From the NCBI GenBank assembly GCA_045602925.1, contig JAZSCN010000032.1, positions 1-29,244 of the forward strand: 29,244 nucleotides of DNA, given 5' to 3'. The notes under the pieces were generated by a model that worked only from the letters and a program-made list of their open reading frames with translations, was not told the origin of the DNA and did no database searches. Shown here piece after piece: positions 8,523 to 16,538 of this stretch. Both the position numbers and the translations under genes were made by a program. This DNA is from UBA7477 sp045602925 (GTDB taxonomy: Bacteria > Bacillota > Clostridia > Oscillospirales > Ruminococcaceae). Each line of letters begins with the position of its first letter. Position 1 is the stretch's first letter.

Positions 8523-8767
8523 TGAATAGAACATACATTCTAATAAATGTTGATAATTCTGATTCTACCTTTACCATGAAGGGAGAAGACGGTAATATTA
8601 TCGGTTGTGAAATATATATTGTAAATTTATTAGAAGTAGTTAATGCAAATAAAATTATTTTAAATGCTTTATCGCAATCCGATGCATTTAGACAATTTAA
8701 GAAATTATTTCCAAGTCTTTTGAAAAGGACTACTAAAAAATATTATGAAAAAGAATTAAGGTTCTAA
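8522..8767 (+). CDS. Unknown 81-aa protein
   Basis: A small protein with a beta-type N-terminal half (TYILINVDNSDSTFTMKGEDG) and a basic helical C-terminus. It overlaps the stop of the preceding gene by one base and converges on a minus-strand gene, overlapping its 3' end by 12 bases. Its terminator hairpin lies inside the neighbour's coding region. No family is recognised. Confidence 0.55.
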   Translation: MNRTYILINVDNSDSTFTMKGEDGNIIGCEIYIVNLLEVVNANKIILNALSQSDAFRQFKKLFPSLLKRTTKKYYEKELRF

Positions 8768-9547
8768 ATGTAAAGTAATATAATACATTTCAGGATATAA
8801 AAAACTTTCAAAATGCCATTTCGATGGCATTTTTTCATTTATATAAAGTTGATAATTATCAAATTCTTTACGTTTCTTTGCCATAATTGGCCAGCAGGAT
8901 TTAGACCCTTTAAGAACCAACTCTTTATTTTCAAAAATTCCTTTGTTTAATAAAAATGAATTATAATCGTATTCATCAATAAAAGGAACTGCTATTATCG
9001 GATTATCGAAATTAACACAACCCTTAGCTCCTATTATAATAATATTTTCTTCGAGATTAGTCGGGTCTATAAAATATTTGTTAAATTTGTTTAATTGAGT
9101 TGCAGCAAATTTAATATTATCAAATATATCTTTATCACTAGTAATAAAGAAATTACCTTTGTTTAAACGATTCTTATATTTCAAAATTTCTGAATAATAA
9201 AGGAGAAGTTTTTTCAATTTAGCTTTATCCTTTTTTAACTCAGCTAAAGAAGCATTTATCTTTAAATGAAGAGATTTATTCAAAAGCAAATTTAAGCAAT
9301 ATAAATCTGCGATTTCAGATTTAATTGCTCTGGAGTATATTCTTTTAGCATCCCACCCCGTATACAGTTTTGGAGTATAAAATACATTATTTGTAGTAGC
9401 ATTATCTTTCCATTTAGTATATCTTGACAAAGAAAAAAGCGAAATACGCTCAGGTACTTCGCCTTTAACTAAAATAGGTTGAATGCCAAAACAATTAATC
9501 AAAGAGTTATTTGGTAACTCTAATTTAATATGTCTTTCGCTCGGCAT
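8756..9547 (-). CDS. Unknown 263-aa protein
   Basis: Not recognised. A lysine-rich, mixed-fold protein with a central helical part (about residues 90-130) and a C-terminal half rich in aromatic residues. It is the last gene of a minus-strand run starting at 11773, and its start overlaps the preceding stop by one base. Its last 25 or so codons include the plus-strand terminator hairpin at 8810-8835. Neighbours suggest a late or structural function, without direct evidence. Confidence 0.55.
   Translation of the reverse strand: MPSERHIKLELPNNSLINCFGIQPILVKGEVPERISLFSLSRYTKWKDNATTNNVFYTPKLYTGWDAKRIYSRAIKSEIADLYCLNLLLNKSLHLKINASLAELKKDKAKLKKLLLYYSEILKYKNRLNKGNFFITSDKDIFDNIKFAATQLNKFNKYFIDPTNLEENIIIIGAKGCVNFDNPIIAVPFIDEYDYNSFLLNKGIFENKELVLKGSKSCWPIMAKKRKEFDNYQLYINEKMPSKWHFESFLYPEMYYITLHLEP
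8810..8835 (+). terminator. Terminator inside the converging gene
   Basis: Ten-bp stem AAAATGCCAT/ATGGCATTTT with a TTCG loop and six T's on the plus strand. It ends the plus-strand transcript but lies within the coding end of the minus-strand gene. The minus strand has only four T's after the stem, so termination there would be weaker. Confidence 0.8.
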
Positions 9548-9780
9548 TAATTTAATGTCATTTTGCGAAGGAAATTAAGGGAGTGAGCATCAAAAACACT
9601 CATATAGTTACATCCTCCTTCATTAAATGTAACAGTAATTGTATTAGCAGAAACAATAGGTTGACCAATAATCTGGCCGCTTGTTACATTAATAGAAGAA
9701 ACATAATTACCCGAAGATGCATCATAAATGGTAATATTATGCTGATTTGCTGCGACTGCTGTATATGTATTACTTGCCAT
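9547..9780 (-). CDS. Small beta-rich protein, unknown
   Basis: A 77-aa protein built of short beta strands: ITIYDASSGNYVSSINVTSG, a PIVSANTITVTFNEGG segment, then MSVFDAHSLNFLRKM. The two similar halves (I/V-x-x-(Y/F)-D-A followed by a strand) look like beta-propeller blades or an Ig-like repeat. Small proteins of this style occur in many tailed phages, without a role I can name. The start lies about 11 bases inside the end of the preceding gene, so translation is probably coupled. Confidence 0.55.
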   Translation of the reverse strand: MASNTYTAVAANQHNITIYDASSGNYVSSINVTSGQIIGQPIVSANTITVTFNEGGCNYMSVFDAHSLNFLRKMTLN

Positions 9781-10129
9781 TATTATAATTTATCCAATTT
9801 TTAATAAAATTACTAACTTCATTATCTGTCTCAATAAAAGTCGTTGTTGAATCCTTGATAACTGCAGATAAACTCTTACCTCTATGAAACTCAATTAATT
9901 CTTTGTAAAATTCACTTTTTTCATTATCGATTTTAAATCCGAAGAGCTCAGCAATGTAATCAATAGGCTGGCCAGACTTGATAAGATTAATAATTTTGTT
10001 TTGGAGGTAATATTTCTGGAGATTCTCCTCTGAACCATATTGACTAATTTTTTTATTATAATAGTCTTCATAAATTTGAAGAGGTTTTCCTGTTAAATTA
10101 CATCTAATCTTTTTTAATTTTTGACTCAT
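9770..10129 (-). CDS. Unknown helical protein
   Basis: A 119-aa helical, basic protein with a start MSQKLKKIRCNLTGKPLQIY and a helical middle resembling a small DNA- or RNA-polymerase-binding module. I prefer the ATG at 10129, which follows an AT-rich leader, to an ATG ten codons upstream. It overlaps the preceding membrane-protein gene by 26 bases. A phage late-transcription factor is a possible guess given the late-promoter boxes, but no motif supports it. Confidence 0.55.
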   Translation of the reverse strand: MSQKLKKIRCNLTGKPLQIYEDYYNKKISQYGSEENLQKYYLQNKIINLIKSGQPIDYIAELFGFKIDNEKSEFYKELIEFHRGKSLSAVIKDSTTTFIETDNEVSNFIKNWINYNNGK

Positions 10130-10511
10130 TTTCGTTTTGTAATTTAAATATCTTCTCATCTAATAATGTCATTAACATATCTACAACATTACAGATGAAA
10201 GATGTAATAAATCCGAACAGTATAGAATAATATAATAATAAATGATAACTTTGTTCTAAAATACCTGTGAGTAAAAAAATTATAAAACCACTCCAGAAGC
10301 CAAGACATTGACTACAAGAAAGTAATTTTTCAATATATAAACCTAGCGTATTATTAATAGAGTAGGCTTTACCCTTAATAAACTCGCGAGGAGCACTAAA
10401 AATAAAGCCGTATTTCAATATTAATAATAGCCCAATTGACGCTAATATTAATAATATATTATTCACAAAGAAGTTGCTGTTCCTTAGATTGTAAAACTTT
10501 AAGACCATCAC
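10104..10511 (-). CDS. Integral membrane protein, possibly DUF1360-like
   Basis: A hydrophobic protein with three likely membrane segments: about residues 15-35 (NNILLILASIGLLLILKYGF), 70-85 (GFWSGFIIFLLTGIL) and 92-115. The motif S-C-S-Q-C-L-G-F-W-S-G resembles the C-x-x-C-x-x-x-W signature of DUF1360 membrane proteins found in phages. The ATG at 10511 overlaps the upstream gene by 53 bases. A GTG at 10466 would give 120 aa, begin right at the first membrane segment and overlap the upstream stop by only eight bases, so it is a credible alternative start. Function unknown. Confidence 0.6.
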   Translation of the reverse strand: MMVLKFYNLRNSNFFVNNILLILASIGLLLILKYGFIFSAPREFIKGKAYSINNTLGLYIEKLLSCSQCLGFWSGFIIFLLTGILEQSYHLLLYYSILFGFITSFICNVVDMLMTLLDEKIFKLQNENESKIKKD

Positions 10512-10671
10512 CGATTAAAGCAGCCTGCTCTTTATTAACAATGATAGAATTACCATTATCATCAGTGATGCGAACACGATGCTCATCAATCTCTTCCATA
10601 ACTGGACAACAAGTTTTACGAGCACAAAGTGTTATGGAACCATTTGGATTTAATTTTAAAACACTATTCAT
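10459..10671 (-). CDS. Small Cys-containing protein, unknown
   Basis: A 70-aa protein with a C-A-R-K-T-C-C-P cluster near residues 16-23, followed by beta strands (HRVRITDDNGNSIIVNKEQAALI). It is not a recognised zinc-finger type. Its start lies one base after the stop of the preceding gene, so the two are co-translated. Confidence 0.55.
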   Translation of the reverse strand: MNSVLKLNPNGSITLCARKTCCPVMEEIDEHRVRITDDNGNSIIVNKEQAALIGDGLKVLQSKEQQLLCE

Positions 10672-10672
10672 A

Positions 10673-10951
10673 TTATACTAATTTATCGTTTCTAAATGAG
10701 AAGAAATCAGGGGTGGAGTCAAACATATCATCGCGCTGTGAAATTTCTGCGCTTAATACTTCATCAATTTCCTTTGCGAATTGAACTGTCTTCATATAAA
10801 GGTCTTTATAAGTAACATCTTTATATTCTACATCGAATTCCATTCGAACCTTTGCGATAATATCTTTAACACAGTTAATGAGTTGTTCTTCTACGTAACC
10901 TCCCTTTGAACCTTTAGAGATGTTAATAGGATTATTTGCTACAGTTTTCAT
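10673..10951 (-). CDS. Unknown 92-aa protein
   Basis: A small mixed protein with a helical core (EEQLINCVKDIIAKVRMEF) and an aromatic C-terminus (DFFSFRND). It lies three bases after the preceding gene's stop. No family recognised; operon context suggests a tail or baseplate assembly role at most. Confidence 0.55.
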   Translation of the reverse strand: MKTVANNPINISKGSKGGYVEEQLINCVKDIIAKVRMEFDVEYKDVTYKDLYMKTVQFAKEIDEVLSAEISQRDDMFDSTPDFFSFRNDKLV

Positions 10952-10954
10952 ATA

Positions 10955-11773
10955 TTAATCGTCGTCATCTTCATCTTCTTCTGAGTCATCTTTACGTGTT
11001 GTAGTGGAGAAGAAGATGGTATTAATATCCGCTACAATTTTATCACCAGTCGTATGAGAAGTTGCAGCTAACGCAATTTCTTCTGCTTTCTTAACGTTTT
11101 CCTTTACATATTCTTTAATCTCTTCAATTGTGATAGAAGAAAGATTATTCAAAAACTTGATTCGGTCCTGAATAGAATACTGAGCAAAACGATATACTGC
11201 ACCATTAAACTCAAAACTTACAATATATTTTAAAAGCTCATACATCTGATAAAGGTCCGTCACTGAACCAACATTAACCTCTGCAATAGATTTCTTTTTC
11301 TTATGTGGTCCAAGTGCATTTACAAGAAGATTATTATAACGAGAATCTTCAAAAAGGTTTGGAACTTCAAGATTAATTTTAAACTTATTTGCAATTACTG
11401 TATGTGGTTTAGCTTTCGGTGTTAAATCTTCCGGCTTTACTTCATAAAGTTCATAACTTTGTCCCTTATTATAATAGGTACTACCAAAACTAGTAGTTCT
11501 TAAAACGTTAATAAAATAAGGTTTGGTTTCAAGTGTAACAACACGGGCCAAATCAACTGCATCATCGGCCATTGTTACAGACTCAGAAATGTAATCAGTA
11601 TAGATATTAGCAAGTTTAGCGGGAATTTCTACTGCATCAAAATTACCACTCAAAATTTTACGCTGTTGTTTATGAGTAAGTTCCTTAAATGTATATGGAC
11701 CTTTAACAACCTGTGCATTATTGTTCTTTAATTCATTAATTAAATTGTCAAATGTTAATGCTTTATTTTCCAT
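10955..11773 (-). CDS. Possible T4 gp26-like baseplate protein
   Basis: A 272-aa, mainly helical soluble protein, first gene of the minus-strand run. It opens with LTFDNLINELKN, has KELTHKQQRKIL near residues 30-41, and ends in a strongly acidic tail (DDSEEDEDDDD). Overall composition and the ELT-x-x-Q-Q-R motif recall the T4 gp26 baseplate-hub family, though it is longer than T4 gp26 (208 aa). The assignment is tentative. The leader contains TTAAATA nine bases before the ATG. Confidence 0.4.
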   Translation of the reverse strand: MENKALTFDNLINELKNNNAQVVKGPYTFKELTHKQQRKILSGNFDAVEIPAKLANIYTDYISESVTMADDAVDLARVVTLETKPYFINVLRTTSFGSTYYNKGQSYELYEVKPEDLTPKAKPHTVIANKFKINLEVPNLFEDSRYNNLLVNALGPHKKKKSIAEVNVGSVTDLYQMYELLKYIVSFEFNGAVYRFAQYSIQDRIKFLNNLSSITIEEIKEYVKENVKKAEEIALAATSHTTGDKIVADINTIFFSTTTRKDDSEEDEDDDD

Positions 11774-11827
11774 TCTGCTGTATATTTAAGTAGCTTTTTA
11801 CAAAAAGATTAAATATAATTTATAATC

Positions 11828-13705
11828 ATGCTTGAATCAGGATACAGAATTTCAGACCTTAAAAGTATTCCATTAACGGGAGAAAATTGCAAATTTAAAA
11901 ATAAAATTGCATTAGATAATACTTTTTTATTTGGTTATGCCCATACAGTATATGGAACTACTTATAACAGGCATAACTATAAAATTTCATTAGATAGTTT
12001 GCGTGCTGATATTAAAGGTTATATTGGTATAGAATCTTTAGTTGCACCTTGGTCTGAACAGATGAAATTATGGCATGGTTCATGGGATAATGCAGCTGAA
12101 CATAATAAATCATATGTTTGGGAATGGGACCCAAAATATTATAATCATGAACATTATAATCCTGAAAAGTTTGCAGATTTAGAAAATAGTTATTATATTA
12201 TTAAAGACGCTCCATTCCCATATGAGACGGAAGACCTTAATAATAGAGATAAAGGCGAAGTTGCTGCCGAGGCAAATAGTGATGGTAGTGTTAAATCTAT
12301 TAATCTTCCTATTGCAGCCGGCGATCCTCACCCAGATAGCAATAAAATTGTAACTAAATCTTATATCGATGAGCGTATTGCTTCTAAACGTTTAGTAGAA
12401 GTGACACCTGATTTCTGGATTCGTGATTATGATTGTGTATATATTGTTCGTGCTGAAGAACTCAAAAAGTTAGAAGCCGAAGAAACACCTACTCTTAAAG
12501 TTCATTTTTCAGAAGCTGTTAATAAACGTAGTTTACATAATAAGCTTGTCTTTTCTATTCTTATAGAAGGCACAAAAGGAGAGGAAAATAAATGGAGTCC
12601 GGCGATTACTAAATCACTTAAGTGGGAGTTTTATAATTTTGATAATGAAAAAATTAATATTAATTGGCTTAATAATACGGATAACGAACCAATTGATATT
12701 ACTAAAAATGTATTATATGATAATGCAAGATATTGCGTTTTTGATATAGAAGTTGTAAATGATAAAATAACTTCAACTAATGACCCTGAAACTGCATCTT
12801 GGACAAACAATGCTAATCTAACAGCATTTATTACATGTATTAATGCTCTTTATCGTCTCAAAGGCTCAGTTGAATTAAATGGATTTAAAGATGTAGTTGC
12901 ATTTACTGTTGATAGTCCTGATAATAGTGTTTTTGTTAATAGCAAAACTGAAGTAATCGAGAATGTCGATGATGAAAATGGAACTTATACAAAAATTAAT
13001 GTTGATGTTACCGCTAATTTAATTGGCGAAAATGGTATTAGAATAGTTCCACCTCTTTCTAAAGAAGCATTTGAGCAACTTAAAAAGGACCAGGAAAATA
13101 ATTTAGATGAAGATGACTCTAATGTTTCAGCTGAATTAGAAAATGGTTGGAAAATTGGTCTTAAAGATGATTTTATCGAAGGTGATCACTATATTAATGT
13201 TTCTTATGACACAGATAAAGATAAATTCCAACTTGAATTTAATTCTGAAAAACTTGATTTAGGCGGAATTGAGTTGGAAGGTGATGAATATATCGATGTT
13301 AACTTTAATGAGGAAGAAGAAAAGTTTAAGATTTCTCTTAATACAGATAGATTAGAATTTGGTGATGAAGTTAATCAATATATTACCGAATTGCCATCTT
13401 CAGGTGTTGTTGATATTAACAATTATAATTCTGTATATTTTACAAATAACAATAATTTAAATATTTCATTTGATGCATCTAATTTAGAAGAACAACAAAC
13501 TATAACAACTGTAATTTATTTTAAATTTAGTGAAACTGCCGCACCTAATGTAACAGGTGTAAAATGGGTAAAGAGCGAAAAGAATATAGCTCCTAAATTA
13601 ATAGCTAATAGATTATATCGTTTAAGTTTCACATATTTGCCTCCAATGGAAATGTTAAACGAACCCGCACAAGTCATTGGACAAATAGATTGGTTTAGAT
13701 ATTAA
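11828..13705 (+). CDS. Probable tail fibre or baseplate appendage protein
   Basis: A 625-aa protein with strong structural-protein character. The N-terminal part (1-130) is rich in Tyr/Trp/His; residues around 175-200 hold AGDPHPDSN followed by TKSYIDERIASKR, the type of junction common in phage fibre proteins. The C-terminal half is beta-rich and acidic, with a 33-residue tandem repeat starting at Glu451 and Glu484 (EGD-x-Y-I-x-V). It diverges from the minus-strand run; the leader has TTAAATA 12 bases upstream of the ATG. Receptor binding versus baseplate location cannot be decided. Confidence 0.6.
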   Translation: MLESGYRISDLKSIPLTGENCKFKNKIALDNTFLFGYAHTVYGTTYNRHNYKISLDSLRADIKGYIGIESLVAPWSEQMKLWHGSWDNAAEHNKSYVWEWDPKYYNHEHYNPEKFADLENSYYIIKDAPFPYETEDLNNRDKGEVAAEANSDGSVKSINLPIAAGDPHPDSNKIVTKSYIDERIASKRLVEVTPDFWIRDYDCVYIVRAEELKKLEAEETPTLKVHFSEAVNKRSLHNKLVFSILIEGTKGEENKWSPAITKSLKWEFYNFDNEKININWLNNTDNEPIDITKNVLYDNARYCVFDIEVVNDKITSTNDPETASWTNNANLTAFITCINALYRLKGSVELNGFKDVVAFTVDSPDNSVFVNSKTEVIENVDDENGTYTKINVDVTANLIGENGIRIVPPLSKEAFEQLKKDQENNLDEDDSNVSAELENGWKIGLKDDFIEGDHYINVSYDTDKDKFQLEFNSEKLDLGGIELEGDEYIDVNFNEEEEKFKISLNTDRLEFGDEVNQYITELPSSGVVDINNYNSVYFTNNNNLNISFDASNLEEQQTITTVIYFKFSETAAPNVTGVKWVKSEKNIAPKLIANRLYRLSFTYLPPMEMLNEPAQVIGQIDWFRY

Positions 13706-13710
13706 AGTTA

Positions 13711-13738
13711 AAAAGCCGGTTTAAATACCGGCTTCTTT
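13711..13738. terminator. Bidirectional terminator
   Basis: Eight-bp stem AAGCCGGT/ACCGGCTT with loop TTAAAT, flanked by A's and T's on both sides. It serves the converging genes; the minus-strand gene's stop codon is in the loop, so the stem also encodes its last residues. Confidence 0.8.
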
Positions 13739-14158
13739 ATTATATCGTTGATAAAGATTAAAAGTGTATCTATGACCTACTATAGTATTTCTTATATTTT
13801 TATTATATAATTCGCTTATAGTAAGCGGAATACCATTTGTATCATAAAATATTGTAAATTCAATTCTTGCGTCTGAATCCAAATAAAGTTTTACATCAGA
13901 TATCTCGCTTACTCTAAAAATACTTTTAATAGATTGAGTCATTTTATATTTGAGATAATCTTCTGTATCTATTGAATTAATACTTTCCTGACGATTGAAG
14001 AAAAATGTCTTTACTTTATCAAATTCATCAATGCAATATTTGAATTTAGATGATGGTTCTATTTCACTAATGTTTGTTTCTCTACCTATAGTACCGGCAT
14101 TATAAATTGATAAAGTTTTATATGTTTCAGGAACACAACAATATTTTTTCTCACTCAT
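13721..14158 (-). CDS. Unknown 145-aa protein
   Basis: Not recognised. It opens with MSEKKYCCVPETYKTLSIYNAGT and ends in a beta-rich, Tyr/Arg-rich segment. No membrane segment. It converges on the appendage gene and shares the terminator at 13711-13738. The leader carries AATAAATA nine bases before the ATG. A small virion or accessory role is possible. Confidence 0.55.
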   Translation of the reverse strand: MSEKKYCCVPETYKTLSIYNAGTIGRETNISEIEPSSKFKYCIDEFDKVKTFFFNRQESINSIDTEDYLKYKMTQSIKSIFRVSEISDVKLYLDSDARIEFTIFYDTNGIPLTISELYNKNIRNTIVGHRYTFNLYQRYNKEAGI

Positions 14159-14222
14159 ATATAAAATTATTTATTTTTTAAAATTTTTGAAAAAATGATA
14201 AATTTTGATGACATTTGTAAGA

Positions 14223-14230
14223 TATAAATA
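14223..14230 (+). promoter_or_regulatory. T4-type late promoter box
   Basis: An exact TATAAATA in the 255-base divergent gap, 183 bases upstream of the ATG at 14414. With the box before the capsid gene it is one of two exact copies placed at sensible positions. The leader behind it is A/C-rich (many ACCAA and AACC units) and contains the attenuator-like structure at 14277-14351. Confidence 0.6.
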
Positions 14231-14276
14231 AAATTGTAAGAATTAAACCAACTTACAAAACCAACCAAACTAACAG

Positions 14277-14351
14277 GCGTAAGCCAAACCTAATAACCAA
14301 ATGATAGAATAGGGAAAGAGGAAGGCCTACGCTAAAGCGCGGGTCTTTTTT
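14277..14351 (+). promoter_or_regulatory. Candidate attenuator (antiterminator/terminator) in a leader
   Basis: Segment GGCCTACGC (14324-14332) can pair with GCGCGGGTC (14337-14345; loop TAAA, one A-C mismatch, two G-U pairs), giving a terminator followed by six T's. It can instead pair with upstream GCGTAAGCC (14277-14285; eight of nine pairs). The two pairings exclude each other. Ligand or trigger unknown; the terminator alone is the safer claim. Confidence 0.5.
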
Positions 14352-14413
14352 AGTACCCTGTTAAAACCAAACAAACCAAACAAACCATAACAACCAATAG
14401 AATAATAACCACA

Positions 14414-15232
14414 ATGGAATACACACAACCAATGATGACGGTGCCGCTTACTACAGCCGGCATAAATGATAATGGATATAACACATGGATGAACAACCCG
14501 TTCGCCTATCTTATCTGGATTTACGCACTCCGTAACTTCGGATTCGGCAATGGAGTTGGCGTCGATGGAGTTGGCGCTGATCGAGCCGGTCAGGTTCTCA
14601 ATGCCTCTCAAGTAGATGCAATCCGTGAAACAGTGGGCAGAATTCTGTCCGACGTACAGTGCGGCAATGCTAATGGCATGCGCTTCTTGGAACAAATCGC
14701 CAATGAGGCTCGTGCAAATGGTGTAGCAATTACTAATGTAAATGGCACTATTTGCGATGCTAAGACAGCCGTTTTAAGTCAGTTAACAAATATGCAGTGG
14801 CAAAGCTCTCGCGAAATTGCGAGTGTAGTCTCCGCTATAAGTGATTGTTGCTGCTCTACCGGTAGCAAGATTGATAGTCTTGCATGCGGTATTGAGAAAG
14901 AAATATTAAAGCAAACAAATGACTTACAGCGTCAGATTGATTACAATCGCGACTCTGCTGAACGTGGCTTTGCTAATATTGCAAACGGTATTAGTAATTT
15001 AGGGTTCCAGCTCCAGACTCAGGATTGTGGCATTAAACAGCTTATCCAGGCTGAAGGTAATGCTACAAGACAGTTAATGCGTGACCTTCATACTGAAGAT
15101 ATTATCACTCAGAAGAATACTCAAATCGAGCATCTCCAGGGCCAAATCTTTAAGTATAGCCAGGCCGCTCAGACAGCTGAGATTATTAATGCTCTTAAAG
15201 CAGGAACTACAACAACTACTACAACCCCGTAA
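14414..15232 (+). CDS. Probable structural or abundant late protein, unknown family
   Basis: A 272-aa protein. The N-terminal part has NNPFAYLIWIYALRNFG and a Gly-rich stretch (FGNGVGVDGVGADRAG). The middle holds QSSREIASVVSAISDCCCS and CGIEKEI, and the C-terminal half is a long Gln-rich coiled coil ending in a run of seven Thr and Pro. Proteins with this plan are common in gut phages, but I know no assigned role. It has a late promoter, an A/C-rich leader and a strong terminator, and its codons are less AT-biased than neighbours', so high late expression is likely. The Cys-triplet is unusual. Confidence 0.65.
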   Translation: MEYTQPMMTVPLTTAGINDNGYNTWMNNPFAYLIWIYALRNFGFGNGVGVDGVGADRAGQVLNASQVDAIRETVGRILSDVQCGNANGMRFLEQIANEARANGVAITNVNGTICDAKTAVLSQLTNMQWQSSREIASVVSAISDCCCSTGSKIDSLACGIEKEILKQTNDLQRQIDYNRDSAERGFANIANGISNLGFQLQTQDCGIKQLIQAEGNATRQLMRDLHTEDIITQKNTQIEHLQGQIFKYSQAAQTAEIINALKAGTTTTTTTP

Positions 15233-15240
15233 CCTATTAA

Positions 15241-15276
15241 GGGCACTAGGGTAGAAATATCCTAGTGCCCGCTTTT
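15241..15276 (+). terminator. Terminator after the 14.4 kb gene
   Basis: Perfect 10-bp stem GGGCACTAGG/CCTAGTGCCC with a 10-base loop, then GCTTTT. It lies eight bases after the stop and ends just before the next gene's ATG, so it limits read-through into that gene. Confidence 0.85.
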
Positions 15277-15282
15277 AAGACA

Positions 15283-15801
15283 ATGGCTACAAATCCTTTA
15301 ACACCATTTTCGCCAATGCCTCCTATAACATTTCCTCCAATGCCCCAAGTTCCTACAAATGAGGAATTAACAAAAAGCATGAGAGGTGCAATAGAAGCAA
15401 CAATTATCGATGTAATGAATAATCCTAATTCAGAATTAGGTGCCATTATTAAGAAACATGTTGCTGAGTCAATGGAGTGCAAAGAATTAATGGAAAAACT
15501 TTCTAAAAAAGTGCATAATCATATGCACAATATCGAAGATAAAGACGATGAGAAGTCAGATTTAGAAGTCCTATTCTGCGAAATAGTTGACCACCAGAAA
15601 CATATAATGAAAGGAAAATCCATACTTGAGGTGGAAAACGAAATCAGGGATAAACATAAGGACTTAAATCCTGAAGAAACCAGAGTCTTATCTTGTCTGC
15701 TCAGAAGTGATGGCCCTGTAAGATTAGCTTCGATAACGGGTATGTCAATTGACGCATTTATTGAAACAATGCGACAACTGGGTAAGCGTTTCAAATCTTA
15801 A
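15283..15801 (+). CDS. Unknown protein with Pro-rich N-terminus
   Basis: A 172-aa protein. The first 30 residues are Pro-rich (PFSPMPPITFPPMPQVP), followed by helices; His/Asp-rich KVHNHMHNIEDKDDE lies near residue 90. The C-terminal 40 residues (LSCLLRSDGPVRLASITGMSIDAFIETMRQLGKRF) look like a small helix-turn-helix-like domain. The ATG at 15283 is preferred to an upstream GTG that lies in the terminator stem. No late box is close upstream, so it may rely on read-through past the terminator at 15241. Confidence 0.55.
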   Translation: MATNPLTPFSPMPPITFPPMPQVPTNEELTKSMRGAIEATIIDVMNNPNSELGAIIKKHVAESMECKELMEKLSKKVHNHMHNIEDKDDEKSDLEVLFCEIVDHQKHIMKGKSILEVENEIRDKHKDLNPEETRVLSCLLRSDGPVRLASITGMSIDAFIETMRQLGKRFKS

Positions 15802-15805
15802 AAAG

Positions 15806-15834
15806 AAACCCTCCTTTAACCGGGAGGGTTTCCT
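15806..15834. terminator. Bidirectional terminator
   Basis: Nine-bp stem AAACCCTCC/GGAGGGTTT between converging genes. The stop codon of the minus-strand nrdG gene lies in the loop, so the stem encodes the end of NrdG. Confidence 0.8.
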
Positions 15835-16538
15835 TCTTTATTGCGATACTCAACTTTGATAGTTTCAGATTTAATTTGTTCTGTATCAAAATGTCGCATT
15901 TCTTTATTCACATTTCCGAGCGTCTCTTCCGTTGGGAAGAAGAATTGGATAAAATACGTGCCTTTATAGCCAATACTTTCGAGATGGCGGAGTATAGATA
16001 AAATATCGGATTCATCAATAACATCAGTGTGAACAGTGGTCCTTACTTCAAACGGAGTATCAGAATTTTGAAGAATATCCAGAGTTTCTAAAAATAAATT
16101 GAAAACTCTTTCTGCATTCATAAAGACATTCCACTTTTCTTTCGGTGCTTTATAGTCTAAAGCAACATAATCTACTAACTTATTTTCTATAAGATGACGA
16201 ATAATATATGGGCTGGTACCATTAGTATCGACTTTAATTTTATAACCAAGTTGGCGAGCATAATAAATGTCATTAATAAGTCGATGACCCCAAGCTGTGC
16301 ATTCACCGCCTGAAAATACAATACCATCTAGCTTTCCACGACGTTCATTAAGGAAAGTAATCACTTCTTCAGCTGGGAGAGTTTTCGCAGCACCCTGTGC
16401 CAATGATTTATTATAACAGTATGGACATTTAAAAGTACATCCATTATAAAAAAGAATACCACAGAGATTTTCTCCAAAATCCAACATAGAAAACGGTTCA
16501 ATACCTGCGACTCGTTTCTCAAAAATATTTTCAATCAT
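15816..16538 (-). CDS. nrdG: Anaerobic ribonucleotide reductase activating protein NrdG
   Basis: A 240-aa radical-SAM enzyme that cleaves S-adenosylmethionine and installs the glycyl radical on NrdD. The cluster motif C34-x3-C38-x2-C41 (CTFKCPYC) binds a 4Fe-4S cluster, and FSGGEC (about 80-85) is the GGE SAM-binding motif. KVDTNGT and the ALDYKAP segment follow the usual fold. I chose the ATG at 16538: it has GGGAGG nine bases upstream and overlaps the DHFR stop as ATGATTGA. An ATG seven codons upstream lies deeper in the DHFR gene. It is longer than typical NrdG (about 150-200 aa), with an extended C-terminal part. It is the last gene of a three-gene minus-strand operon. Confidence 0.93.
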   Translation of the reverse strand: MIENIFEKRVAGIEPFSMLDFGENLCGILFYNGCTFKCPYCYNKSLAQGAAKTLPAEEVITFLNERRGKLDGIVFSGGECTAWGHRLINDIYYARQLGYKIKVDTNGTSPYIIRHLIENKLVDYVALDYKAPKEKWNVFMNAERVFNLFLETLDILQNSDTPFEVRTTVHTDVIDESDILSILRHLESIGYKGTYFIQFFFPTEETLGNVNKEMRHFDTEQIKSETIKVEYRNKEGNPPG

